From Tubiluchus corallicola (lineage: Eukaryota; Priapulida; Priapulimorpha; Priapulimorphida; Tubiluchidae): 49,543 nucleotides of DNA. The translations under genes and the position numbers were made by a program. The notes beneath the pieces were generated by a model that was not told the origin of the DNA, made no database searches, and was given only the letters and a program-made list of their open reading frames with translations. Positions 11,190 to 21,974 of the stretch are shown piece after piece. Each line of letters opens with the position of its first letter. Positions within the stretch are counted from its first letter, which is position 1. Location of the stretch: NCBI GenBank assembly GCA_030141605.1, contig JAQGDQ010001288.1, positions 1 to 49,543 of the forward strand, written 5' to 3'.

Positions 11190-11660
11190 GGAGAGTTGCG
11201 CAATGTCGTCAGCCTCACTCTCTCGTCCTCGCCCTTCTTTGCCCAGTGGCATGACATAGTCGAGACGACTGGAGATGGGTCCGGATGCAGTGGATGGCCA
11301 TCAGCATCTCCGGTGCCTTGTTGTGCCCTGTTTGCGCTCCACAGCACTTCGCTGCGACTGCCTTCTTGCCCGTTGAACCAGACCGGTTTCTTCCGCGCTT
11401 TCCACCAGCCTCAGTCTTCGTGTATTTGGGATAGGCATATCCTACCCTCAGGCAGAGCCCTTGGGTTCACTCACGTAGTTTGGCTGGTCAGTCAAAACCG
11501 TTGCCCGGGGTGTGGCCACTGCCATACACGAGCAGTATCCGTGGGGGCATACAGGAGTGGGAACCAAATAGGATCCAGGCCATCCCAATAGGGAGTGACT
11601 GCCTTTCACCGTGAGGTACTATCCCTCCTCTTGTACGCTACACCCCAAGGGTTTAAATGA
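11190..11660. other. GC-rich block of unknown origin inside intron
   Basis: About 470 bp is clearly richer in G+C than the flanks and starts and stops abruptly. A 131-codon frame (11196-11591) on the + strand has no signal peptide, domain or known motif, and no flanking splice signals fit the main gene. Composition and sharp edges suggest an inserted repeat or retroposed transcript. No second copy exists in this window. Confidence 0.5.
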
Positions 11661-11742
11661 TATACAACTTTTGCGATCTCTATATCTTTATTTTCCTGGC
11701 TTGACCGCATGCACCATTTACTTTCTATTTTTTTATGGTTAG

Positions 11743-11949
11743 ATTTGCTTTGAGATTGAATGGAGCAAACGTCCGGTCGACGATACCCTCACACTTGTCG
11801 TTGACTTTGGCGACGGTTCGCCAGTTTCTGATCGGGTGGCTATTGAAGTGGCGGAATTGCCTTATTTCTGCAATAAAGTTTATAGTCACCCAGGGACGTA
11901 CGCCGTGACCGTCTATGCTGAGCCAAAGCCAAAGCCGGCAGAGTGGAAG
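11743..11949 (+). CDS. Exon: first clear PKD domain
   Basis: The acceptor ATGGTTAG|ATT and donor AAG|GTGAGA enclose 69 codons, phase 0 to 0. The peptide contains LVVDFGDGSP and, about 30 residues later, KVYSHPGTYAVTVYA. These are the two hallmark strands of PKD domains (D-F-G-D-G, then Y-x-x-P-G-x-Y-x-V-x-V). The fold is an Ig-like beta sandwich used in extracellular adhesion and ligand binding. Unlike most later PKD units in this gene, the core lies in one exon with no internal intron. The acceptor has a T-rich tract just upstream. Confidence 0.95.
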
Positions 11950-12187
11950 GTGAGATTAATTTTTTTGCTTTTTGTTTCTTATAGAATGTATAGATGTGAA
12001 AATCGGCTTCGTCTAAAGGTATGCGAATTCATAGTACAATCGGATCACTAGTGATGAGTACAATTGAAATACGGTATGCGTCGTTTAGTTGGTTAAAATA
12101 GGAGTATTACTTATAATGTAAAGAAGGTGATGTTGTTATATTTTGGGGAAAGCTTCCCGGGATGTGGGAACATTTTGTTTTGTGTCT

Positions 12188-12290
12188 AGGTATTCCTAGG
12201 CGGTCACCCATCCAAGCACTGACCAGGCTCTACGTTGCTTAACTTCGGTGATCAGACGAGAACCGGTATTTTCAACGTGATTTGGCCGTA

Positions 12291-12291
<1 letters not shown>
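12188..12291 (-). rRNA. 5S rRNA-derived copy, 3'-truncated (pseudogene or 5S-SINE head)
   Basis: The reverse strand reads CTACGGCCAAATCACGTTGA at its start, then has the internal promoter blocks (GAAGTTAAGCAACG and CTTGGATGGGTGACCGCCTA) in the 5S order. It stops at GGAATACC, lacking the last 15 or so bases that close the 5S helix. Its 5' end abuts a (TA)n microsatellite. It is probably not a functional 5S gene. Confidence 0.8.
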
Positions 12292-12362
<71 letters not shown>

Positions 12363-12406
12363 CCTTTTTCAAAGTATACATATATATATATATATATATA
12401 TATAGT
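12292..12406. repeat. (TA)n microsatellite, two blocks
   Basis: TA dinucleotides at 12292-12359 and 12378-12404 are separated by a unit that recurs right after the second block (TTC...TTTTTCAAAGT). This makes Ile-Tyr frames on both strands that are not genes. Confidence 0.97.
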
Positions 12407-12537
12407 TCTTTTTTCAAAGTTAGATTCTGATTACTATCTACATGAAATAATGTCAGACATGAAACAAAGACAATAGTCTATCGTGATCTGCATTAAACTG
12501 ACCGAGTTTTCTAAGGAGTATGCATCTTACATTGCAG

Positions 12538-12727
12538 GATGTTCACCAAAGTTCGATGACTGTGACCGTGGGTTCTCTTCCCGCTTTGTTCACGGCGCGC
12601 TGTCCGACTTTTGCTCCCCAAAACCAACCGTTTTATTGTTCAGTAGAGGTGACCCAAGGGCAACCAGAAGTCGCTCTCTATATGCACTGGAATGAGGATA
12701 GTTCACCAGAATCTGTGCAGGTTACAG
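12538..12727 (+). CDS. Exon: PKD-repeat region, inter-domain and first half of second unit
   Basis: The acceptor CATTGCAG|GAT and donor ACAG|GTGGGT give 63 codons plus one base, phase 0 to 1. The peptide starts DVHQSSMTVTVGSLPALF and ends in ALYMHWNEDSSPESVQVT. The W-N-E-D part occupies the place of the D-F-G-D-G loop, so this is a diverged first half of a PKD unit. The second half is in exon 15259-15410. It carries two cysteines. Confidence 0.9.
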
Positions 12728-12796
12728 GTGGGTTAACTCTTTCATTACTGCACCACTCAAAATAGGCCTTATAAGACCTATGACTTTTTTTTACCA

Positions 12797-13090
12797 TTAC
12801 TGAGTACAGACGTAACTAAATGATTACAAATTAGGCAATGTTCTATTCAGGAGAATCTCGGCTATCCAGTCATGCTGTTCGTTTAAGCTCCTAGGAAAAT
12901 TGAGAAATACTCGCCCCTTTCAGTCGCTCCGACTTATTCTATCGAGTAGCTTAGTCTGGTGCACACTGGTGTTATATGTTAGCGTTACTGAGTACAGACG
13001 TAACTAAATGATTACAAATTAGGCAATGTTCTATTCAGGAGAATCTCGGCTATCCAATCATTCTATTCGTTTAAACATTTCTAATGATTT
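12797..13090. repeat. Imperfect tandem duplication, period about 188 bp
   Basis: The segment TTACTGAGTACAGACGTAAC with about 90 following bases occurs at 12797 and again at 12985. The second copy continues with diverged versions of the sequence that follows the first. It is intronic, with no target-site or TIR evidence. Confidence 0.85.
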
Positions 13091-13099
13091 AGTCAGATA

Positions 13100-14047
13100 A
13101 AATTAAGAAAAACATGCCCTTTTCAGGCACTCCAACTTAACCTACTGAGTATCTGAGTCTGGTGTTAACTTGCGTGGTTGTACACACTATTTTATTGATC
13201 AGCTGCTTGTGGGCCAAGTGCTGTGCACAGATCCAGGAAAAACTAACCGATCAGCCAAAAAGAAATTAAGGTCGTTTCATCTTATAACAGGAATTTCTCC
13301 TTAAAAATAGAGTAGACTTGAAACCAAAGTGTATCGGGGTGTTGTCTCTGGATACTTGACAATTTCTGCGTTAGTTGATTTCACACAAGTGATTCTATAC
13401 ATTGTTGCCGAACAAACATTGCAGTTGCTGAATTTTTTTTCATTATTTTGTCAAAAATCGATTTTAAATTTGTTTGAGGTAAGTAGATGCTTTTCGTACA
13501 TATTTTTGCAGGAAAGCCCATTGCGCAAGGAGTAGAATCCTACAAAAACTACCCAATATAACATAATAACATTGTTTTTTGTCGCGTTTCCACAAAACAC
13601 TTAGCAACCGCACAAATGTTGGTTGCTATGGATTTTGCAAGAACACATTTTGCAAACACCAATTTGGCGAATCTGCTGGTGCCGATAAGTCGGCCACTAA
13701 ATGTAATACAGGAATATAAGGGAACGAACGATATTAGACCGCATTGTTCATTACATTTTTTTGTATTGTTGGGTGCTGTCAAATAAGTGTACTTTAAAAA
13801 TTCTAAACAAGGCTAACTTATTCAATTTAAGACGTTATAAAGTTAATTTTTTGCTAAAAATTGTTGCTTTTTTAGCTTTTGTGCGAGTTTTTGTGAAAGG
13901 TGAACGGTGAGAGAGTTTCAAATTAAACAATTAATTAATAGAGTTTAAGGTGTTAACTTATTGTGCAAATTATCCATTCATAGTCATCCGAATCATCATC
14001 GTCATCATTACCACATCGTATATCATCATCTTCACCATCGTCGTCAA
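13100..14047. other. Intron sequence with a fragment of the family-T element
   Basis: Bases about 13566-13655 match the inner part of the 8490 and 34451 elements (CACAAAACACTTAGCAACC and the TTGGTTGCTA part). The rest shows no recognised gene or repeat, apart from a short CAT-rich stretch at 13985-14050. Confidence 0.55.
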
Positions 14048-14055
14048 CATCTAGT

Positions 14056-14574
14056 CAGAGATGAGGATTTTCCACGGATACGCGGAATTCTGAGTTTTTG
14101 GAAGACCAGTAGTGCCATTATTGTAAATCGCGTAAATTCGTTGAGGAAATTTTTACGGACCCAGTACATTATTTCACAAACTGACCGCGAGTTGACAGGC
14201 CGTCACTTTGTTTACATCACGTACATCAGTGTAACCACATGTATATCTCTATGTATAAAAATATAGAATCAATTGTGCGGAGTTATTTGAGTCAATTGCA
14301 GACAGTTTTTATATACTTTTGCATAGGAGCGGCCAGTACTTAGGCATTTTTGAGACAATTAGGTATCATGTATCCTTGATAGTTGGGTATTTTGAATTAT
14401 GCATGAAACAAGGTAATTGATATTTTAATTCCACTTAGAGGCTCTCTGTGGTCACAAAATTGCAATTTGTTGCTGTCCCCGAGGGGGCTCCCTTGAACCC
14501 CATTGGGGGCCTAGGTGGCCCCAAAACCCCCGGCCTGTTTCAGAGTTTTTTGCAATTTGTCAATCTCATCCCTG
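14056..14574. mobile_element. hAT-type MITE, family A, copy 1 (full length)
   Basis: Ends CAGAGATGAGGAT and ATCTCATCCCTG are inverted, and an exact 8-bp duplication CATCTAGT flanks it (14048-14055, 14575-14582). The 519-bp body has no transposase frame; near the right end a GGGG/CCCC-rich stretch can fold (around 14478-14540). Four more copies or pieces are at 16074, 26420, 29152 and 32582. Confidence 0.93.
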
Positions 14575-14825
14575 CATCTAGTAAAACAAATTGTCTCCTA
14601 ACGTTTCTACCTTCCCAACTTTACCTGAAGGTTTTAGTTGTATGACGTAATGTGTACTGGCTGCTGGCTTCCATCAATTTATTATTCCAGTACCAGAATC
14701 CTATCGCTTTATGATCAGCTTCTGCCAGACACCGCGTTGTGGGGTGTTGTGTCTGTCAATGATGCCCACTAATTTGGAGGTTAATTAATTATTGTCTATA
14801 AATTCTTTCAAGTTTGTACAAATTC

Positions 14826-15250
14826 GGCAAACCTTCAATTATGTGTTACTAGTGTTACTAATGTCAATTATGTGTTACTAAAGTTGCTAATGTCAATTAT
14901 GTGTTACTAAAATCACTAAAGTCAGTTATGTGTTACTAAAGTTACTAATGTCAATTATGTGTTACTAAATTTGCTAATGTCAATTATGTGTTACTAAAGT
15001 TACTAATGTCAATTATGTGTTACTAAATTTGCTAATGTCAATTATGTGTTACTAATGTTACTAATGTCAATTATGTGTTACTAAATTTTCTAATGTCAAT
15101 TATGTGTTACTAAAGTTACTAATGTCAATTAGGTGTTACTAAATTTGCTAATGTCGATTATGCATTACTAAATTTGTTAATGTCAGTTATGCGTTACTAA
15201 TGTTACTAATGTCAATTATGTGTTACTAAAGTTACTGATGTTACTTTTGC
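14826..15250. repeat. 29-bp minisatellite, about 14 copies
   Basis: The unit is approximately CAATTATGTGTTACTAAAGT plus TGCTAATGT, with point variants. The last units run to within about 9 bp of the 3' splice site of exon 15259-15410, so the array forms most of the sequence before that acceptor. Confidence 0.93.
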
Positions 15251-15258
15251 AAATGTAG

Positions 15259-15410
15259 GACCTCAGCTGTTTTTCACTGGTCGACCACTCGTGTATGACT
15301 ACGACGGGACTACAGATGGAATAGTCTTGATGCCAAGGGCGGAATTCAAACACCCTGGAATTGTTCGCGCTCTAGAGTTCGTATCAGAACCAGGAGATTT
15401 TGTGTTTTTG
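15259..15410 (+). CDS. Exon: second half of a PKD unit
   Basis: The acceptor GCAAATGTAG|GAC is in phase 1, so the first codon (Gly) is shared with exon 12538-12727. The donor TTG|GTAAGC leaves in phase 0. The peptide includes FFTGRPLVYDYDGTTDG and then AEFKHPGIVRALEF, a diverged Y-x-x-P-G-x-Y-x-V-x-V strand pair. The acceptor has a weak pyrimidine tract because the 29-bp repeat array lies directly upstream. Phase agreement on both sides makes the exon secure despite that. Confidence 0.9.
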
Positions 15411-16073
15411 GTAAGCAGACATTGTTTTTTTTACATTTTCTCTCCCAAAATTTTGTTTCTTTTTTGGTGACATGTTTATGTATCTCGTACTTTAATTTGC
15501 CAACTACGTCTTAAGGAATTATACATGTTTTGCTCCCTTGGGGAAAATTCTGGAAAATCCTTGAAAATGTAGGTTATCCTGGAAAGTCAGGGGAAAAGAT
15601 AATTTGGTAAAAAATCGGCAAAATGATGAACATGGGGCAAAAAGTTAGGGAAATTGGAAAGGGTTGCAGAAATAATCACAGTGAACTGGTATTTTTCCAA
15701 ACATATTTTTCAGCGATTCGTGTTCAAATAAAGTTTTACCATGACAGGATCCCAGTTTCGATTTCTGTTCCAAAAATAATGATTGGTCGACACATTATAT
15801 GTCAGTATATGTATGAATGTCCATGCACAAAAATGGCTGAATATGCATACTAGTAATGCAATTTCTGTTTATCTTGGCCAAGGAAAAGTTACGAAAAGGT
15901 CAAGTAAATTTATTTTAAAATTCTGTGGAAACCCCGTACTCGTGTCACATTTTTATTCGTCAGCTGATAAAAATCAAAGCCATCTTAGCAGAGAATAATT
16001 AGGGCATCTTAGGGCAAGAAAACACTCTTAAATAAAGCATAAAATTTATCCTGAAATTTTGTATCACTTACAT
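15411..16073. other. Intron sequence with no recognised feature
   Basis: A stretch near 15540-15610 is rich in GGAAAATCCTTGAAAATG-like words, typical of an old DNA-transposon end, but I cannot find its partner end. The 76- and 71-codon frames near 15623-15998 show no motif. Confidence 0.45.
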
Positions 16074-16495
16074 CAGGGATGAGAATTTTCCGCGGAAACG
16101 CGGAATTCCGAGTTTTTGGAAGTGCCATTTTTGTAAATCGCGTAAATTCGTTGAGAAAATTTTTACGCACCCAGTACATTATTTCACAAGCTGACCGCTA
16201 GTTGGCAGGCCGTCACTTTGTCACGTCACAATAGAATCAATTGTGCGGAGTTATTTGAGTCAATTGCAGACAGTTTTGATATACTTTTGCATAGGAGCGG
16301 CCAGTACTTAGGCATTTTTGAGACAATTAGGTATCATGTATCCTTGATAGTTGGATATTATGCATGAAACAAGGTAATTGATATTTTAAGTCCACTTAGA
16401 GGCTCTCTATGGTCACAAAATTGCAATTTGTTACTGGCTAATGGCCTGTTTCAGAGTTTTTTGCAATTTGTAATTCTCATCCCTGTTACATGCCG
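16074..16495. mobile_element. hAT-type MITE, family A, copy 2
   Basis: Ends CAGGGATGAGAAT and ATTCTCATCCCTG are intact. TTACAT lies on both sides (16068-16073, 16496-16501). It is about 100 bp shorter than copy 1: one deletion covers the CATCAGTGTAAC part and another the GC-rich part near the right end. Confidence 0.9.
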
Positions 16496-16559
16496 TCTTA
16501 TTCCTCACAGAGCTTATATTAGCAGTAATGTTGTGTAAAACGTGAATTTAAATTCCCAC

Positions 16560-16775
16560 AGATCGTTAGGCGCAGCTATTTTGATAGTAAGTCGTTTGAA
16601 AAAATTTAGATGACATTGCATAAAGTCTGAAAAATAATTAGAGCATTCGTATGCACTTTCCACTAACTAAGCAAACGTTTAAATTACTTTATATTGTCAA
16701 TATGATCAGTAATGCATTTCTGGTGAATCAGTGGTGCAAACTGGGATGGTGTTTTACCAGGTGGCACGAATATAT
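16560..16775 (-). mobile_element. TTAA-flanked MITE family, minus-strand fragment
   Basis: The reverse complement matches the central part of the 41019 and 44589 elements (AATGCTCTAATTATTTTTCA near 16640, then GGTAAAAC near 16750). No ends remain. Confidence 0.7.
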
Positions 16776-17124
16776 TAAATTATTAAGAATTTTCTATTAA
16801 TAATAATTTCTAATAATTCTTTCATTCTTGAAAAAAATAGTATGTTTCCTTTCAACGTTTTAAAGAGTAGATTGTTTTGACCTGCAGTTTGAGATTGGGT
16901 CCAGTTTTGTTTTAAACATTTTATAAGTTTTTTCCAAAGCCGGCGACCGTTTGTCGACATCAGCAAAAACACCCGTGAGTGTTTCGTGACTGTTTAGCAA
17001 ATTTTTCGCTCATGTTTGGCGACTGTTGGACGTTGCTGCCGTCGAGAATCCCGTGAAAGCCTGGCTTAAATACTGTATAAGAATTCCCATGTTGCCAATT
17101 ATAATATTGGCTTCTGTGTTGTAG

Positions 17125-17515
17125 GTTTTCTCCCCGGACTGTAACGGTGGCTCGTTCAACTTTGAAAAGCACGACTGTTCTGGCGATTTCGATACAGTGA
17201 ATTGCGACAGTTCAAAACATTATCACCCGGAGTTTGGTTGCCGTGCCGACAACGACCCGCTTCCCGCTGAGCGTTTCCCGAACCCGCCATCGCTCTCCTA
17301 CAAGGTCAAGCACAGACTCGCGGTTACCGCGGCAACGACAAGACAACAGGTGTCCGTGATGAATGACGATAGTGTAGTCGTAGCCGCAGGTGACATTGTC
17401 GGTTTTGAGGCCAACAGCGGAGCACTCATGGCATTGACAGATGCTGGAGAATTTGTGGATTTCAAGTATGAAGGAGGCCTGCCAAGTTTGGGTGTTGATG
17501 CAGTAGTGAAGCCAG
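17125..17515 (+). CDS. Exon: cysteine-rich linker plus first half of a PKD unit
   Basis: The acceptor TGTGTTGTAG|GTT and donor CCAG|GTACGA enclose 130 codons plus one base, phase 0 to 1. The N-terminal 45 residues hold four cysteines (SPDCNGG, HDCSG, VNCDSS, FGCRAD), perhaps a small disulfide loop between PKD units. The rest (for example YKVKHRLAVTAATTRQ and VVAAGDIVGFEANSGALM) reads like beta strands of a PKD unit without the D-F-G-D-G motif. The final 15 bp and donor are duplicated downstream (see repeat at 17503-17582). The codons are richer in G+C than the introns. Confidence 0.93.
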
Positions 17516-17582
17516 GTACGATTTCTGATTAACTCTTTCATGCTGTAGTGAAGCCAGGTACGATTTCTGATTAACTCTTTCA
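17503..17582. repeat. Tandem duplication of an exon end with its splice donor
   Basis: The segment from GTAGTGAAGCCAG through the donor GTACGATTTCTGATTAACTC is repeated 42 bp downstream. There are thus two identical exon-end/donor sequences. Use of the second donor would place an in-frame TAA (within GATTAACTC) in the coding sequence, so the first is presumably used. Confidence 0.92.
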
Positions 17583-17656
17583 CACAAAGGTCCTTTCTTA
17601 CCTTCAACCAATGTCCTACTCACATTAACCATTGAATTGTCAATTAAAAATATGTA

Positions 17657-18299
17657 GTCAGATCTTTGTTATACCCCCCACCCCACCCCGTTATAACGGC
17701 AGCCTTGCCATAACGCCAACTTTTGCCTTGTCGCGATTTTCATAACATATTAAATATAGGAAGTAGCTCAACCTCACCTAGCGCCATCTGTCAATATATC
17801 TGCTGTGCCAAAAGTCTGTTTTACACAATAAATTTACCACATTTGTTACGCCAGCCAAGATAAAGCACAATGAATTACTGCTGAAAAACAGCCATAACAT
17901 TGTAGCTATTTGACTCGATGTCAAGTTATATTCGGCAGCTATTTTTAGTCTTAATTACCTAGTAATGTTACGACATTGGGAGCGTGGGTGGGCTGCGTGG
18001 CTGTATATTTCTCTTGTCAGGGAGACAGCAATATTTCACAACATTGCTACTCCACAATGTGTTACCTAAAAGTTACGCAGCAAGCAGCCGTAGAATTACA
18101 CCTGCATTAATTATGTTATTGCAGCAAAAATGTACAGTATAACACATGTGTTGTTGTAGGTAATTTAATATTCTACTATTTGTGACCTATCAAAATTGAC
18201 TAGGAAACAAAATAGAGGAGGTTACACCCTGGAATGGCCTTACCGCCAACACCGCTATAGCGCCGCATTTAGTTATGGCGTTATAACCAGCTTTGACTG
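17657..18299. mobile_element. Tc1/mariner-superfamily (pogo/Tigger-like) MITE
   Basis: TA dinucleotides flank the element (17655-17656, 18300-18301). The right end, read inward, is CAGTCAAAGCTGGTTATAAC, and the left is GTCAGATCTTTGTTATA. These resemble pogo/Tigger-type ends with a GTTATAACG core. There is no transposase frame. Confidence 0.7.
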
Positions 18300-18327
18300 T
18301 AGAAATATACAGAAATATGGATCAAGG

Positions 18328-19018
18328 TAGGGATGCATCTGATCCAATTCTGCCGATTCCGGACTCAGATCCGGGTCTGTACATGCATGTTTTGTTCTGG
18401 CTCTACAATTTGGCGTAAACGATACTTCATTTGTTCATGTTCATGTGGCGACATCACCTGTCCGTTTCCGGGGTCACTGAGTAATTTTAACTGCAAACAT
18501 TAACTGTAACATTAACTGTAAGCAGTGTAAACAATAGTAAACAAATGAACATTTGTGTACTATAATTTTGAACACTTGATCCGTGCTTGGTATAAACCAA
18601 AAAACCGCAAAACTGTGCTTCTAATGGAAGTAAATCTTTAGCTGACATATTGCAGCAATATTTTACATGTTATTTGCTGCACTGAACCACAGCATGAAGA
18701 TTGCCGGTATTGCTTGTGTTACAAGCATGGCGGCATAAAAACAAAGTGACATTTTTGTAACTTTCTGAAGATTTTAATAAAAATTCTTCAAATTCTTTAA
18801 AAAAATTAATCGTAGGAAGCAAATGAAAGTGCGTTAAAATGACTCGTATCAAGTTGGATGAATGTATCCAAAGATGGTAAAAACACCATTCTCAAAAGTA
18901 CAAAGCACAATGTACACCAGTTTCAAAACACCGAAGAGTGATCTAGAGATGTACAGGATCCAGTGCCACATCCTGAGATCCGGTAATTCTAACGGATCCG
19001 GGTCCGAAAAAAATGTTC
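18328..19018. mobile_element. Possible hAT-type fragment
   Basis: Begins TAGGGATGCATCTGATCC, hAT-like, followed by GATCCGGGTC-type words that recur inverted or similar near 18956-19006 (GATCCGGTAATT, GGATCCGGGTCCG). The expected right end is missing, apparently displaced by the AT minisatellite. Only the left end supports the call. Confidence 0.4.
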
Positions 19019-19019
19019 G

Positions 19020-19515
19020 TCAGATTTTGCACTGTTTGTATTTGTATTTTTATATATGAAAGTAGAAATAGATAAAAAATCGTATAAAACTTTTTTTTAT
19101 TTTTATATGAAAAATAGAAGTAGCTATACATATAAGAATATAAAAAATCGTATAAAACATTTTTTTATTTTATTTGAAATTACATATACATATAAAACAT
19201 AAAAATCGTATAAAACATTTTTTTATTTTTCATACATAAATACATACATTTCATCATATAAAAATATAAAAATCGTATAAAACATTTTTTTTATTTGAAA
19301 TTACATATACATATAAAAACATAGAAATCGTATAAAACATTTTTATATGAAAAATTGAAACAGATATAAAAACAAAAAAAATCCCAATAAAACATTATCT
19401 TTATATGAAAAATAGAAGTAGATATGCATATAAAAACAAAAAAATTGTATAAAACATTTTTTATATTTATGTGAAAAATAGAAGTAGATATACATATAAA
19501 AATATAAAAATCATA
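19020..19515. repeat. AT-rich minisatellite, about 60-70 bp units
   Basis: Repeated words ATCGTATAAAACATTTTTTT, ATATGAAAAATAGAAGTAGA and ATACATATAAAAATATAAAA recur seven or eight times with length variation. Noncoding. Confidence 0.88.
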
Positions 19516-19804
19516 TGAAATAGAAATTCAGGTTACCCTTCCACGTTTTGGAACTGGTCCACCTTGTGCTCCTTACTTTTGACAATGGCCTATTTACAAT
19601 TTTTGGACACGGTAGTCCAACTTGATACCAGTCATTTTGCTACTTTTTAATTCGGTTTCTATGATAAACAGAAAAGGCCATTTTATGTTTATCATAGTGG
19701 TAACTATTTCAGACTTTTGTCATAGTGTAGAAATATACCTAATGTATAGAATTGAAGACTTTGTTGGCTCCCGTTTCACTCCTGTTTTTTTTGCCGATTT
19801 TCAG

Positions 19805-19968
19805 GAGATTTGACGGCATTGTCCGGGCATGCTCAAGTTCGAGGTGTTGCTGAAGTACCACTGCAAGTTCGCTTTTATCACACTTACGTAAATATTGCGA
19901 CTTTTGCTCCTACATTTATGGACGAACAACCTGTGTACGAAGTTATTGTTCAAAGGGGGATCGAACAG
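19805..19968 (+). CDS. Exon: second half of a PKD unit
   Basis: The acceptor CCGATTTTCAG|GAG is in phase 1 (shared Gly codon with exon 17125-17515), and the donor CAG|GTAGGT leaves in phase 0; 164 bp. The peptide has RFYHTYVNIATFAPTF followed by DEQPVYEVIVQRGIEQ, the terminal strands of a PKD-like sandwich (F-x-H-T-Y...Y-E-V-I-V). No cysteines. Paired with 17125-17515 it repeats the two-exon, phase 0/1/0 layout of this gene. Confidence 0.93.
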
Positions 19969-20134
19969 GTAGGTGTCATCGTATTAGAATGTCATTTCTT
20001 TTTCGTTTCGTTTTTTCAAACACAAATTGTTTAGCATTGTGTGGAATTTTCGTGTGCATGTTACAAAATTGTGGTTTTGTTATAAGGTTATTGAGTTTCT
20101 TACAATTTCGTATATCTCAGTTTTATTATTTTTC

Positions 20135-20530
20135 CTACCTTGTATGTCTCAGTTTTATAATCAAGCCTCTTTGGTCTCAGTTTTATAATCATGCCTCTTT
20201 GGTCTCAGTTTTATAATCAAGCCTCTTTGGTCTCAGTTTTGTAATCAAGTCTCTTTGTTCTCAGTTTTGTAATCAAGTCTCTTTGGTCTCAGTTTTATAA
20301 TCAAGCCTCTTTGGTCTCAGTTTTATAATCAAGCCTCTTTGGTCTCAGTTTTATAATCATGCCTCTTTGGTCTCATTTTTATAATCAAGCCTCTTTGGTC
20401 TCAGTTTTATAATCAAGCCTCTTTGGTCTCATTTTTATAATCAAGCCTCTTTGGTCTCAGTTTTATAATCAAGCCTCTTTGGTCTCAGTTTTATAATCAA
20501 GCCTCTTTGGTCTCAGTTTTATAATCAAGC
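20135..20530. repeat. 28-bp minisatellite, about 14 copies
   Basis: The unit is GGTCTCAGTTTTATAATCAA plus GCCTCTTT, with few changes. It starts about 170 bp after the donor of exon 19805-19968. Noncoding. Confidence 0.95.
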
Positions 20531-21974
20531 CCCTTTGAGTACATTGCCTGGTACAAGTAACATAATCGGGGCAATGTTCTTATATATGTAGATATGTCTT
20601 TGAACTAATTGGCAAGACGCAAAAAAGGGTTACCTAGTTTCTTGAACTTACTGGTTTAATGAGACGTATTAGCTGTATTATTTAAAAAACAGTAATAGAG
20701 CGAAACTCGTATGCAGTCGCCGACACCATGCTTGTTGTGACGGTTTGTGGGAACAAAACTAATATATTATAACTGGTCTAGGGTAATTTAGCGTCAGTGT
20801 CTCAAATCTAAAGCTCGGGTCACATGTTCTCCGTAAGTGTGAACGACTAAGCAGGAAACACTAAACAGACAGAGCTCGTAATTTACTAACATGTCAAGGT
20901 AAACATTTCTGCTAATTTCATCACCAAACGTTTGGGTACATGTTGGGGCAATTCTCCTATAGGACTCGATTATCTTACTAAATATAATCATTGAGTTATT
21001 AATCGTAAAAGTGTTCTCACAAACTTTGAAATAGAACTATTAAACACCTGGATGTTGTGCAAATCATACAGTATATTATTGAACAAGAACAAAGCAAAGA
21101 ACAATTGTACATACAGGAGAAAATAATACCTACTGGGCCCAGATTTAACAAGTAGCAAGGAGTATACTCATGTTTATACGTAGTTCCCGATGGCCGGCTC
21201 TTCCAGAATACATCAAGGACGGTTCACAGTCCCAAATCCACGAACTTTTACTGGAATAAGGAGGATGCTCCACCATGTAGCCGATCCATGAGTTCTGACA
21301 CGCCACAAGTAGTTTAATCTGGAATCGTAGTCGTATCTCTGCGTCTCCTCTACCGCCGAATAGCATAGCCAGGATGCTGCGGGCTCCACCACTATGTAAA
21401 CACTCCACCAATGCTCTGAAAGTTTCAGAATCCCTGACAGGGTGGGTTGTCAAAGAGCTCCTCTAAGTGAAGAAGTATGACGAGGCAATTACCTCACTCC
21501 TGAGTCGTGCTGGTGCTACGTAAAGGTTGTTGATACAACATTGTGCATTTAACTATTGTCTCTCACAGGACAGCAACTGAATTTTGCCATTAAGGCCAAA
21601 ATAAAACTCATAGACAAAACGTGTCTCAAACAAATGACGAACAGAAGAAAGGTACCAACTATGTCGACCAGGTAAAAACGGCCTGGCTAGACATCCGTTC
21701 AACAGAAAATTCGGTACCTGAATGAAGTGGGCAAAACATTAGCCTAGATAGAATGACCTTGTATATAATGCATAGTATCCAATGGCTTCTATACTGTTCA
21801 AAATCTTATAGGGATGAATGGCCCTGTATATCGGTCAGTTAGCTAGCGGTCATGCATCGCATGGCTGTGACACTTGTGAAGAGGTAAAAGTTTAAAGTGT
21901 TTAATATGCTCTCTGAATTTGATATACGTGGCTCACTGGAAAGTTAATTCATCGTCTTAGTGTTACCTTTTGGT
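20531..21974. other. Intron sequence, one unexplained open frame
   Basis: A 21145-21453 minus-strand frame of about 100 codons, mildly G+C richer than its flanks, contains FRALVECLHSGGARSIL and WIGYMVEHPPYSS. It starts only at TTG, and no matching splice signals or domain are evident. It could be an exon or relic of an unrelated gene; I cannot assign it. The rest shows nothing. Confidence 0.35.

Noticed and set aside
17212-17607. 131-codon minus-strand frame
   Set aside because: Antisense shadow of exon 17125-17515 extended by the 42-bp duplication.
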